From: Candidatus Heimdallarchaeota archaeon
Lineage (GTDB): Archaea > Asgardarchaeota > Heimdallarchaeia > JABLTI01
Assembly: GCA_019058275.1 (NCBI GenBank)
Contig: JAHLVW010000015.1
Coordinates: 1 to 64,000 of the forward strand
Length of the DNA stretch: 64,000 nucleotides
Direction of reading: 5' to 3'
A model generated the notes under the pieces. It ran no database searches. It had not been told where the DNA came from and saw nothing but the letters and a program-made list of their open reading frames with translations. Positions 27,853-37,126 of this stretch are shown here, piece by piece; the first letter of the stretch is position 1; each line of letters starts with the position of its first letter. The position numbers were made by a program, and so were the translations under genes.

Positions 27853-28344
27853 TTGAAAATTGATAATAGGTATATTATCAAAATCGTTGCTGAATTTCCA
27901 TTTCGATTTCATGACGTGTTAAATGACTTAGGTGCAGATAATTTGTCTAGATTCAAGTTACCCAAATTGAAAGATAAAAGAGCTGAAAAAGGACTAAGAA
28001 AGCAAATCATTAGTGTTTTTAGTGTTGATGTTAACGAAATGGGACCTGTTGTAGAATCTATTGCTTCACCCTATACTTCTGACTCTTTGTTTAATGAACG
28101 TGAGATATCTATTCTATTTACAACTGTAACAATGCTAGGAGTAAAAGAAATGATAATGGGTGAATTGAAACTAATCTTTGAGATATTTGACTCTGTTATG
28201 AATGATGGAAGACCAGCTAAGAAAATTATTGTTACTATATGTGGTGAAGATGCAGATAGTGGACAAGTAAGAACAATAGTTAGAAATATGATTCACAGTT
28301 CTAATAATGCTATAAAGAACCTTGAAAACATAATGGAAAGATAG
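27853..28344 (+). CDS. hypothetical protein between uS19 and uS2
   Basis: 163 residues, apparently alpha/beta. An N-terminal strand (YIIKIVAEFPFRFHDVL) is followed by a basic loop, two helices (REISILFTTVTMLGVKEMIM, LKLIFEIFD), a strand (KKIIVTICGED) and a C-terminal helix. No family recognised; KEOPS Pcc1 was considered and does not fit. Start TTG with weak ribosome-binding sequence. The flanking ribosomal genes suggest a constitutively expressed housekeeping factor, but this is inference. Confidence 0.6.
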   Translation: MKIDNRYIIKIVAEFPFRFHDVLNDLGADNLSRFKLPKLKDKRAEKGLRKQIISVFSVDVNEMGPVVESIASPYTSDSLFNEREISILFTTVTMLGVKEMIMGELKLIFEIFDSVMNDGRPAKKIIVTICGEDADSGQVRTIVRNMIHSSNNAIKNLENIMER

Positions 28345-28509
28345 TTCTTCATAGCTAAATAAATCATCATAATGAGTTATTAGGTGAAAAATTGGAAATT
28401 AATTAGTAACAGAGAATTTTATAAAGCATTTATTTATTTTTCAATTCATTACGAACAAAAGAATTTTAAACAATTCTTAACCGAATTTGCATTACAAGAA
28501 ATAAAAAAT

Positions 28510-29229
28510 ATGCTTCAAATTTACGAGTTAATTGAGGTACAGAAATTGGCAATAGAAGCAGATCAAACAACAGAAGATTTACTCATTGGATTAGATGAAT
28601 ATTTAGCTGCAGGTGTACATATAGGCACTAGAATTGGCACAAAATCAATGAAGGATTTTATTTACCTTATCCGTAGCGATGGATTATATGTATTAGATGT
28701 TCGTGCAACCGATGAAAGAATAAAAACCTTAGCAAAATTCCTTGCACGATATGAACCAAATCAAGTAGCGGTTTTTTCAGCCAGACAATATGGGCAAGTA
28801 CCAGGAAGCAAACTTGCCAAAGCATGTGGTTTTCGAAGTGTTCCTGGCAGATTTATCCCTGGAACTTTAACAAATCCTGTTTTCTCGGGTTTTATTGAAC
28901 CGGAAGTAATTCTCGTAACAGATCCACGTGCAGATAAACAAGCTATAAAAGAAGCAAACAAAATTGGTATTGTTGTTGCTGCAATGTGTGATACAGACAA
29001 CGAATTAAAAGGAGTAGATATTTGTGTTCCAACAAATAATAAAGGACGCAGAGCTTTAGCTATAGTCTACTGGATTTTAGCAAGAGAAATATTGAGAGCT
29101 CGAGGAGAAATTCCTCCAGATGGTACCATCCCTGAAACTGTTGAAGAATTCACATTTAAAGTACTCCCAAGTAGCATGCAAATTACTACTGAAGGTCAAG
29201 AAGAAGAATCTGCACAAGGGAAATTCTAA
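28510..29229 (+). CDS. rps2: small-subunit ribosomal protein uS2
   Basis: About 239 residues from the ATG chosen here. The core LIGLDEYLAAGVHIGTRIG, VLDVRATDERI, RQYGQVPGSKLAKACG, GRFIPGTLTNP, VTDPRADKQAI and PTNNKGRRALAIVYW is the archaeal uS2. The open frame extends 126 bases upstream to a GTG, but that extension (aromatic, poorly conserved look) is longer than family norm. Its acidic tail is Gln/Glu-rich. Archaeal uS2 is usually near rpoK, eno and mvk; none is here. Confidence 0.93.
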   Translation: MLQIYELIEVQKLAIEADQTTEDLLIGLDEYLAAGVHIGTRIGTKSMKDFIYLIRSDGLYVLDVRATDERIKTLAKFLARYEPNQVAVFSARQYGQVPGSKLAKACGFRSVPGRFIPGTLTNPVFSGFIEPEVILVTDPRADKQAIKEANKIGIVVAAMCDTDNELKGVDICVPTNNKGRRALAIVYWILAREILRARGEIPPDGTIPETVEEFTFKVLPSSMQITTEGQEEESAQGKF

Positions 29230-29235
29230 AAGAAC

Positions 29236-29262
29236 GTTGATTATTAATCAACTTTCTTTACT
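29236..29262 (+). terminator. hairpin plus T-rich tail after uS2
   Basis: GTTGATT pairs with AATCAAC around a 3-base loop, followed by TTTCTTTACTTTC. It lies 6 bases past the uS2 stop and probably ends that transcript ahead of the converging gene. Confidence 0.55.
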
Positions 29263-29328
29263 TTCTATTAATTTTATAACATAATTCACATGTAAATAGG
29301 TTGAGCATAGCCAGTAAACATTCTTTCT

Positions 29329-30456
29329 TTACTGACCTATACCAAACCAATCAGGCATATTCCATCCCCAACCTTCATAACCAGTTAGTAATGTTATACC
29401 CCAAACTCCAAATGCTAAGGCTAATCCTAAACCTATAGATAATGGTAAACCTGGCATCATCTTCACTTTCTCAAGAAGCTTGATTGTAATTATGGAACCT
29501 ATAATGACGCCAACAAGAGCTCCAATAGCAGCAAAGAAACCCAACCTTATGAGAGCAAAACTAACAATCATTCCGAAAAAGGCTAAATCGCCAAGTCCCA
29601 ATTCAATATAATCAACATAAACGTATTGAGCTTCCTCAGAAGCAATTGTCCTTTCTGGCAATTCAGTTAATGTTTTGGATTCTTGTTCCATATTCACAGT
29701 TTCATTAATAGCTGGTCTTTCTTCAGGTGTATCCTTTGTAGGATTTTCACCATTCTCTAATTCATTTTTTTCCTTAAGGTATCTTTCTTCACTGATTTCA
29801 GCAATTTTTTTGATGGGACCTCTAAAGACGGATATAATATCATAAATGCTTAATCCAATCATAACAAAAACCGCAATAAGTGTAGGAAGAAATACTGACA
29901 GGAATGTTCCAGCAAGAACAGCAAATAACAGAGCCATGATTTGAGGCCAAGGATGTGGGATAATTTGGTAAACCATTGATAACAAGGTAACAGCTGTATA
30001 ACCCAATCCTACTACTATTCCTACAGTAATAATTATCCACTGAGTTGTAGAGCTGAATTCAGATCCTTCTTTGAAAACATTAAGAAAATAGTAGGGAGTT
30101 GTATAGATTAACAGAAATACAAAGAAAAATGTGGTTATTGAAATAGCTGTAGCAAATAGAGCTTTTAGTGCTTTCATACTTCCATATTTGTAAATCAAAA
30201 ATATTCCTGTTGCACCAATGAATGCTATTCCTACATAAAAAAGCACATTATAAACAATATTACCAAATAAACCTCCGCCTGGAAAAGTACCTGAAGGAGG
30301 ACCTTCTCCTCCACCAAAAGGTGTAAAAAAATAACCAAAGATTATAAAACTGCTAATACTACTCAATATAGCACTTATTAGAATTGGAATTGATAATGAT
30401 ATAATCCGCTTTTTAATGGTAATACTAAATGTTCCCAGTTCACTTACATAATTCAT
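29329..30456 (-). CDS. presenilin/signal-peptide-peptidase-like intramembrane aspartyl protease
   Basis: 375 residues with about nine hydrophobic helices, the presenilin topology. Helix 6 ends LSIYDIISVF with the YD motif (D206). A charged 70-residue cytoplasmic loop (Glu/Lys/Pro-rich) follows, like the presenilin loop. Helix 7 opens with ELGLGDLAFFG, the GxGD motif (D290). Helix 9 begins MPGLPLS in the place of the PAL motif. Such GxGD proteases cut membrane-embedded peptides. ATG after AAGGAAC. Substrates unknown. The altered PAL (PGLP) is slightly unusual but retains prolines. Confidence 0.85.
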   Translation of the reverse strand: MNYVSELGTFSITIKKRIISLSIPILISAILSSISSFIIFGYFFTPFGGGEGPPSGTFPGGGLFGNIVYNVLFYVGIAFIGATGIFLIYKYGSMKALKALFATAISITTFFFVFLLIYTTPYYFLNVFKEGSEFSSTTQWIIITVGIVVGLGYTAVTLLSMVYQIIPHPWPQIMALLFAVLAGTFLSVFLPTLIAVFVMIGLSIYDIISVFRGPIKKIAEISEERYLKEKNELENGENPTKDTPEERPAINETVNMEQESKTLTELPERTIASEEAQYVYVDYIELGLGDLAFFGMIVSFALIRLGFFAAIGALVGVIIGSIITIKLLEKVKMMPGLPLSIGLGLALAFGVWGITLLTGYEGWGWNMPDWFGIGQ

Positions 30457-30592
30457 AATTGGTGTTCCTTCTTTTTAATCTTGGCTGCCAATTGCAATAC
30501 TATTAAGATTGGGTAACCTATCAAAAAACATTTGCTTTTATAACGAAAATTTCTCAATAGCTTATTAAAAGAAAGAAAAGATAGCCGAGAAA

Positions 30593-30826
30593 CTAAGTAC
30601 TAGCTTCTGCGGTTGTCTTAGCAGGTTCTTCATCAGCACCAGGTTTTTTGATGAATGCAACTACTAATATAATTAATCCAATACCAAAAATTATTATACC
30701 AAACCATAATAGCCAATCTGACCATGTTAATGGATCATACATGACTGCACCAATAATTATCATAATAATTCCAATAACAAATTGGACTATTGCAGCAATA
30801 AAGGGACCTTTTCTCACATGTTTCAC
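30593..30826 (-). CDS. small two-helix membrane protein
   Basis: 77 residues: short basic N-terminus (KHVRKGPF), two hydrophobic helices (about 8-28 and 40-60) separated by a short DPLTWSDW loop, and an acidic soluble tail (PGADEEPAKTTAEAS). GTG start. It lies between the presenilin-like and the longin/DENN-like genes on the same strand. Unknown family. Confidence 0.6.
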   Translation of the reverse strand: MKHVRKGPFIAAIVQFVIGIIMIIIGAVMYDPLTWSDWLLWFGIIIFGIGLIILVVAFIKKPGADEEPAKTTAEAST

Positions 30827-30948
30827 ATCCGTTGTTTACTATTTTGAGTTCTAATTGACTCTAATTGTTTCTGAGTGTCAGTTAATTAGAAATCCTACAA
30901 TTAAAGGTTTCTGCTAAAAAATAATTTTGAGAAAGTTACAAGAGATTC

Positions 30949-33225
30949 TTATAAAAGGTTTTTAATTTTTGAGGCTAATTCACTATGCTCATTTTTTATT
31001 AAATCAATAACAAATTCACCAAAATTAGGATCAAAAGCGCTTAATGCATCTCTTACTTCTTGTTTTGTTGGATCTCTGTCTTTATAAGAACTAAATTTCT
31101 GAATAACCTTATTAGCATTATTTATCATTTCATTAACTTTCTCTCTTATAAATTTAGGTCGCTCTTTGGATCGTCTTCTCCACATTTGTCTTAAAAAACT
31201 GTGAAGAAATTCACATCTTGGACCACCATAGCAACTCATAGATTTGAAAGCAACTTTAATGGCACCTTTGAATAACTTATCAGTGCCTTCTTGAGCACCC
31301 ATAATGTCAAATTTGTTAATGTCAATGCCAGCAAAATTCGCAGTCCAAATTTGAGCGTTAATGGCTTTATGTGGAGCGAATATGGACAATGCTTCAATGA
31401 CATGATATATGTCTATTGGATCATCTCCAATCACTACTATGGGTTCTCCAACAATAATTGCCCTAACTGCAATATCTAATCCTTTTCTAATGTAAAATCC
31501 CGCAATATAGGCACAGTCTTTATAATTGCGAATTAATTTCTCGGATAAAGAAAGTCCAGCATCTAATGCGGCAATTCCAAATGCTTTCTTGACCTCATTT
31601 AAGTAGAGATCTGGTGAATGTCCTTCTATTTTTAGCGTATTAATATCTCGTGCAACTTTCAATAAAACTGAAACAGTGCTTGTAATTTCTTTCATAAACT
31701 CTTTGGAATCAGTGATTTTCTTAATTCGCTTCACAAAATTCCTTGCAAACTCAGAAGATTTGCCACCAAATATACGATTATGATCAATATCTATGACAGT
31801 TGCCCAAGAATAGTATTTCAGTAAATCTTTAGGTATTGCAATTACATCAGCATCTTTAGGATGAATGAATGTTTTACTTTTGATACAGGTTAATCTCCTA
31901 TGAGGAGTAAGAAATTTCATAGATTCAAAGAGCTTGTCTATAGTTTCCTCTTCAAATAAAGCAAAGTTCTCACTAGTAATCACAATGAAATCACCCATGA
32001 AAAGTGCTTCATAAACATGCTCTAGATCCTTTTTGAACAAGGTATTCAAATAGAATGGATCTTTATTCTTTTCACTAGGAATTCTAATTTTTCCAGATGC
32101 AAATGCTTTTTCTCTTCGTAAAGAATTTGTTGGAAGAAAACCTGATTTAGGAATTATTATTGTAGCTCTATGCTTTTGGTCGATTTCTTTAGCAATAGGA
32201 TCTTCTTTCAGTTTTATGCTCTTAACTTCCTTTTTTACAGGAGCTTTTTCAGGTGGTTCAGTAGCATCTACTAGTCTAGGTTGAATCGTATCAGTACTTA
32301 CAAGATTGGGTAGATCAGCATCCATAGATTCAGTACTTGGTATTCCAAATGAGCTTTCTGCTCCCGCTGTTGATATATCCCAATCAGGTGGAGCCATCAT
32401 TGCTGACTCAACAGTCTCAGATGGCATTTCACTTGAAAGTACACTATCTGCTTGAGGTAAATCTATTGGAGGGGCAATTTCTTCTTTTTGTGAAGGTTGG
32501 GTTTCAGCTGGAGTCTGTGATATTGTTTCGCTTGATTCTTCAGGCTCAATTTGAGCAGGTCTTCGTGTTATTAATCCAAGAGCCTTATCGGATTCAAATG
32601 GTTTGATAGAATAATATGATTTATTTGAAATTGTTGTAATGAAAAGATATCCTCTTTGATAAATTTCTCTTAATTGTCTATCTACCTCTTCTACTGTAAG
32701 ACCAGAAACTTGGGAAACCATATCAGGAGTTACAACTTGCATTTTTACAATAACGAGTGCAACCATTTGCAGTTCAGTTGGAAGATTTAAGACTTCAAAA
32801 GCATCTAAATCCTTTCTTTTTCCTTTTGCTTCGATTTTTCTTTGTTCAAATGCCTTTACAAGAGATACTAAATTGCTATTAATGGATCGGAATTGACTCA
32901 AATCCTTACCATTGAATCTAGCTGCAATGTCTTCTTTAAAATCTAAAAAGAACCGTTCTTCTAATTCGGGGATAAAAACTGAAGGAATACTTGTTTCATC
33001 TAAATCCGTACCAACTACAAACAAGACATCATTGCTAGAATGATAATAATATTTACTTCCTTCAATTATAATATCTTGAACTTTACCAGTGAATTCACTA
33101 ATCGGTCCACTTAACCATCCATAGAACTTTTCTAACCGTTCACGTTCCTTTTGATCGGATAATTTTATAAAACGCATGCCTGCAATGGGTGTATCTTTGA
33201 TAATTATCCAAACAAACTGAATCAT
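30949..33225 (-). CDS. longin / winged-helix / DENN-like multidomain protein
   Basis: 758 residues. Residues 1-130 look longin-like: WIIIKDTPIAGMRFIKL, then YYYHSSNDVLFVVGTDLD and a helix to about 130. Residues 145-215 look like a winged helix (QVSGLTVEEVDRQLREIYQRGYL). Residues 215-350 are a Pro/Glu/Ser-rich linker. From about 360 a duplicated alpha/beta unit appears: EALFMGDFIVIT...FLTPHRRL...ATVIDIDHNRIFGG, and again RAIIVGEPIVVIGDDP...IFAPHKAI. The IDIDHNRI phrase resembles the VDLDSNRV of eukaryotic DENN domains, which are Rab GEFs. The DENN call is tentative. The ATG has AAGG upstream. Confidence 0.7.
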   Translation of the reverse strand: MIQFVWIIIKDTPIAGMRFIKLSDQKERERLEKFYGWLSGPISEFTGKVQDIIIEGSKYYYHSSNDVLFVVGTDLDETSIPSVFIPELEERFFLDFKEDIAARFNGKDLSQFRSINSNLVSLVKAFEQRKIEAKGKRKDLDAFEVLNLPTELQMVALVIVKMQVVTPDMVSQVSGLTVEEVDRQLREIYQRGYLFITTISNKSYYSIKPFESDKALGLITRRPAQIEPEESSETISQTPAETQPSQKEEIAPPIDLPQADSVLSSEMPSETVESAMMAPPDWDISTAGAESSFGIPSTESMDADLPNLVSTDTIQPRLVDATEPPEKAPVKKEVKSIKLKEDPIAKEIDQKHRATIIIPKSGFLPTNSLRREKAFASGKIRIPSEKNKDPFYLNTLFKKDLEHVYEALFMGDFIVITSENFALFEEETIDKLFESMKFLTPHRRLTCIKSKTFIHPKDADVIAIPKDLLKYYSWATVIDIDHNRIFGGKSSEFARNFVKRIKKITDSKEFMKEITSTVSVLLKVARDINTLKIEGHSPDLYLNEVKKAFGIAALDAGLSLSEKLIRNYKDCAYIAGFYIRKGLDIAVRAIIVGEPIVVIGDDPIDIYHVIEALSIFAPHKAINAQIWTANFAGIDINKFDIMGAQEGTDKLFKGAIKVAFKSMSCYGGPRCEFLHSFLRQMWRRRSKERPKFIREKVNEMINNANKVIQKFSSYKDRDPTKQEVRDALSAFDPNFGEFVIDLIKNEHSELASKIKNLL

Positions 33226-33390
33226 TACTTTGAACCTTCTAGATAGTAATCTAGTATTTGGTAGGTAAGTCTTATAACTTTGTTATGAGCATTAATATAT
33301 GATATTTTCTAAGTTTAGATTTTTTTCCATCATTTTAAGTTTAATGAAACAAGTTGGATTTAAGCATTAAGAAATTATAATTTGTGGCTC

Positions 33391-35244
33391 TTAATAACCC
33401 CAATATTTGTTATCTGCACTTATACTTCGCTTAAGCTCTATCAAGTCCTCTAATGCTTCTTTTTCATCAGTTGTTAAATCTTCATAATATTTTTCTTTGA
33501 TTTTTCGAACAACACTTTCTGGTAAATCCACATATAGCTCCATATCTTCAGTAATTTGTCTGCCTACTGTTGGTCCACGTATTGAAATAGCAACTTGTTG
33601 CCCTCTTTTAGCTTCTCTAATAGATTGACTTTTATCCTGTATTTGTTGAATTGAACCACATTTCTTACCATCAGTGCCCCTTATCAAAGGAGTCCTTGGA
33701 ACTATTCGACCAGAGAGAATTTCTACACCAACAATTGCAGGTTTATTTGATCTAAAAACCATTCCAGGTAATATTTTGATTTTTGCAGGATATGTTAAAT
33801 CCTTTAGGCTTTCAGCTTTAAGTTTACTTTCAATCTCGATTTTCCAATGTTCATAATCATCTAGTAGAGTATAGATAATATCGCTTTGGAAAAATTCTAT
33901 ATCATTTACTTCTAGTTCTTCTTGTGCATCATGCAAAATACCAACATTAAAAGCAACTATTGCTGCTAAAGATGGAGATATTTCTTTAACAACAATTGAT
34001 TCAGCAACATTGTTCTTATTCACATCGCCAATATCAGCTAATTTGATTGGAATTTTTCTATCTCGAAATTCTTTTACTAACGCTTCAAGTGCACCAAGAG
34101 TATCTGTTTTGATTATTATTCCTTCTTTTTCTGTATAAATTTTAAAAACTTTCATTTCTTCTTCAATCATTTTAATAGCATTTTCAATTTCCTCTTCTGT
34201 ATTAGCTACCATAACTAGAGCACCAGCAACAGCTTCATTTAATCCAGAACCTGTAATCTTTATCCCTGCAGCAGCATGAACCATATCTATTGAGTTGAAT
34301 TTTTCTCGAGGATCTCGTATTTCATCTAATTCTTTAGGTTCCAGTAAAGCTCTAATCTTAGCTTTGTGAGCCTTATTTTTGCCACCAAATACAATTGTAT
34401 CTGTTTTTAAAAAAGTTCCCTTGTGAACTATAACATTGATTGTTGTTCCCATGCCAGTTTCTTCTGTAACTTCAAGAATTGTACCTTCCCCAGGACCTTC
34501 GCTGTAAACTAATTTCTTCAACAAAAACTGTTGAGCTAGTCCAGATAATACTAAAAACAAATCTTGAATACCTTCATGCGTTTTTGCACTAGTTGGAACA
34601 ATTGCAACAATTTCAGTATAATTTCTAATTCGGTCATAACGATCTGATGGATAGCTTAACTTTGATAACTCACCCATTAATTCATACAGGTGTCTGTCAA
34701 GTGCTTTCTGGGTATCTACAGTTTGTTTTTTAAGTGTACTACTAAATTGTTCACCTTCTTTTGATTTCCACCCAGCAACCCGATCAATTTTATTTGCTGC
34801 AACGAGGAATGGAATCTTTCTTTGTTTTAGTAAACGCATGGATTCAAATGTTTGTGGTTGGAATCCTGCTTGCACATCTACTACAACAATTGCAATATCT
34901 GCAACAGAAGTTCCTCTTGCTCTAAGATTTAGAAAGGCAGCATGTCCAGGAGTATCTACAATTAAAATACCGGGGATTCTAAGCTTGATTGCTCCTTTAG
35001 TCATTAAATCTCCACAAATCTCTTGAATTGTTTCTATAGGAAAGTAAGAAGCACCGATTTGTTGAGTAATTCCACCTGCTTCTCTTGCTTGGACAGCAGT
35101 TCCTCTTACAGCATCAAGAATAGAGGTCTTACCATGATCAATATGTCCCAAAATAACACAAATAGGAGCTTTAATTCTCTTATTATCATCTATCTCTTTA
35201 TCTGCTTTCTTTTTTGTTTCTTTATTTGATTTTTCTTGTGACAT
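33391..35244 (-). CDS. infB: translation initiation factor aIF5B
   Basis: GTPase that joins ribosomal subunits and positions initiator tRNA. 617 residues, the archaeal size without the eukaryotic N-terminal extension. G1 is GHIDHGKTS, G2 GGITQQIGA, G3 VDTPGHAAF, G4 ANKIDR. EF-Tu-like domain 2, domain 3 and the C-terminal IF2C/aIF5B domain follow. The start ATG (MSQEK) is favoured over one 15 bases upstream because GAGGTTA sits between them. It follows ndk at 44 bases and is likely co-transcribed. Confidence 0.95.
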   Translation of the reverse strand: MSQEKSNKETKKKADKEIDDNKRIKAPICVILGHIDHGKTSILDAVRGTAVQAREAGGITQQIGASYFPIETIQEICGDLMTKGAIKLRIPGILIVDTPGHAAFLNLRARGTSVADIAIVVVDVQAGFQPQTFESMRLLKQRKIPFLVAANKIDRVAGWKSKEGEQFSSTLKKQTVDTQKALDRHLYELMGELSKLSYPSDRYDRIRNYTEIVAIVPTSAKTHEGIQDLFLVLSGLAQQFLLKKLVYSEGPGEGTILEVTEETGMGTTINVIVHKGTFLKTDTIVFGGKNKAHKAKIRALLEPKELDEIRDPREKFNSIDMVHAAAGIKITGSGLNEAVAGALVMVANTEEEIENAIKMIEEEMKVFKIYTEKEGIIIKTDTLGALEALVKEFRDRKIPIKLADIGDVNKNNVAESIVVKEISPSLAAIVAFNVGILHDAQEELEVNDIEFFQSDIIYTLLDDYEHWKIEIESKLKAESLKDLTYPAKIKILPGMVFRSNKPAIVGVEILSGRIVPRTPLIRGTDGKKCGSIQQIQDKSQSIREAKRGQQVAISIRGPTVGRQITEDMELYVDLPESVVRKIKEKYYEDLTTDEKEALEDLIELKRSISADNKYWGY

Positions 35245-35288
35245 AGTAATTAACCTCATTTTATATTTTGAAGATTACAGAATAGATT

Positions 35289-35747
35289 TTATTCGTAAAC
35301 CCAATCTTCATTTATCATCTCATAAGAAACGATTTCAGACTCTTTAAAGTAGATTGAATATTCTATTTTAGCATTTTCAGGTGAATCTGCAGCGTGAACT
35401 ACGTTTCTACCAATAACCATCGCTAAATCACCGCGAATGGTACCAGCTTCTGCATCCATAGGATTAGTCGCACCAGCAATTTTACGTACACGTTTTACAG
35501 CATCTTTACCTTCAATAATCATAGCAACAACAGGTCCACTAGAAATGAATTTAATTAAACCATCATAGAAGGGTTTTCCTTTATGAATTACATAATGCTT
35601 CTCAGCCATTCCTTTTGTGAGTTGAAGCATTTTCATTGCAACAACACGTAATCCTACTTGTTCCAATCTCGAGATAATATTTCCAACAAGTCGACGTTTT
35701 ACACCATCTGGTTTTACCATAACAAATTCTCGTTCAAAATCACTCAT
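35289..35747 (-). CDS. ndk: nucleoside-diphosphate kinase
   Basis: Equilibrates nucleoside tri- and diphosphates. 152 residues. FVMVKPDGVKR opens the family fold. The active histidine is in GRNVVHAADSPENA. NPMDAEAGTIRGD is also diagnostic. The ATG follows GGGTGA; an upstream in-frame start would add nine residues. In many archaea ndk and infB are neighbours, as they are here. Confidence 0.95.
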   Translation of the reverse strand: MSDFEREFVMVKPDGVKRRLVGNIISRLEQVGLRVVAMKMLQLTKGMAEKHYVIHKGKPFYDGLIKFISSGPVVAMIIEGKDAVKRVRKIAGATNPMDAEAGTIRGDLAMVIGRNVVHAADSPENAKIEYSIYFKESEIVSYEMINEDWVYE

Positions 35748-35850
35748 TTGATTCACCCTACTATATTTCTGCAAAATTATTAGCTCAAAAAACTTTTGAT
35801 GATAAAGAAATTTCCAAAATTACCTATAATTGAAAAAAAAGGCTTAGGGA

Positions 35851-37056
35851 TTAAACCCAATCGCCAGTTTCAATTTTTGTTGGCAGATATTCTTCAGTGA
35901 AAAACTTAATACCACGACTTGCTAAAGCTTGAATTTCTGCTTTTTGTTTAGTATCGATCATTAGCTTAAGTTCTTTTATCCATTCTGATCGTACTTTTAC
36001 GAATTTTTCCTCCATCATTAACTTGGCTCGTGAAATGTCCATTTTACTCATAGGTAAACGACAATTTTGAGGTAGATTATATTTGTCCAAATCTGAAGGT
36101 CTTACACCTAACCATTTAATATCTGGAGTTGCTAACTCATATGATTCGTAAGATAAAGCTTTACTACCCAAACCATAAACTCTTAGAATATCCAAACCAT
36201 AAGGATCAGAATCCATAATAGCAAAAACTGGTAATTGTAATTCATGACTCATTCTACGCAAGAAAATCCTTGTTGCAACATTTGGTTGACCACTGCCTGT
36301 AAGAATTACACAAGGATATTTCTCGTAAAACTTATCTTCTGCTAATCTTAGAAAAGCTGCTTGTTTCTCCACTACTAGAATAAATTCAGCATCAGATTCT
36401 AAATCACTAATGTGATCTTGCATTGGATTTACATTTTTCCCACTTGACCCTTGTTTTGTACAATCTATTAAATCACCATTGTCTCTATAAGAAACTCTAC
36501 CTACAACTAAACCTCGATCATTTGCTGTAACATGGATATTTTTTCTATAAGTACCAAGCATTGCTGCACTATCTTCTATTAAGGGGTCGCTACCACGATT
36601 CTGATCCTCAAAAAGTGCAACATCAGTATAGAAAACTTCTCTTTTACTACCATGAATGCCTAGTTCTAAAAGCTCGTGGATTATCTGCAAAACTCTTAAT
36701 TGTGCAGTGAATTTCTTTATAGTACTTATATCAGCCCATTTTCTATCTAGATAATTTTGTCCTAGAAGTAGTAAATCTGATTCTTCATCATAAATTACAT
36801 TACTTGCACTTCTAGAAGGTACTTTTAATATTGGAGTTCCAGAATTTATAGTATCAACAAATACCTTTCTAAAAACTTCTTCAATTCTTCTCATGCCTTC
36901 TTCTCTACTAATTTCAGAAATTTCATGTATACCTTCTGGAAGATCTTCGATTTTCCTTCTGGTTGTTTGTTTGAGAATTTCTCTTTCCTTTAGTATGGAT
37001 TTGATTTTTGTTACTGGAACCTGTTTATGTTTTTTCTTTGTTTGTCTACTAGACAT
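35851..37056 (-). CDS. top6A: DNA topoisomerase VI subunit A
   Basis: Cleaving subunit of the type IIB topoisomerase, homologous to Spo11. 401 residues. The catalytic tyrosine is Y143 in SKREVFYTD. The Toprim metal site includes E230 (LVVEKQAA) and D282/D284 (IMDSDPYG). The GDLIDCTKQG segment and HVTANDRG are also typical. The N-terminus has about 50 extra charged residues relative to short archaeal versions. The ATG has GGAAGGAT upstream. It lies 70 bases downstream of top6B in the same operon. Confidence 0.95.
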   Translation of the reverse strand: MSSRQTKKKHKQVPVTKIKSILKEREILKQTTRRKIEDLPEGIHEISEISREEGMRRIEEVFRKVFVDTINSGTPILKVPSRSASNVIYDEESDLLLLGQNYLDRKWADISTIKKFTAQLRVLQIIHELLELGIHGSKREVFYTDVALFEDQNRGSDPLIEDSAAMLGTYRKNIHVTANDRGLVVGRVSYRDNGDLIDCTKQGSSGKNVNPMQDHISDLESDAEFILVVEKQAAFLRLAEDKFYEKYPCVILTGSGQPNVATRIFLRRMSHELQLPVFAIMDSDPYGLDILRVYGLGSKALSYESYELATPDIKWLGVRPSDLDKYNLPQNCRLPMSKMDISRAKLMMEEKFVKVRSEWIKELKLMIDTKQKAEIQALASRGIKFFTEEYLPTKIETGDWV

Positions 37057-37126
37057 ACTTATCCTTCCGATAATGTGATCGTTAATTAATAATCATGAAA
37101 TATTCATGTATTTATACATTGGAGTA

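Noticed and set aside
27853..28344. KEOPS subunit Pcc1 candidate
   Set aside because: It is twice the length of Pcc1 and lacks its typical N-terminal strand pattern.
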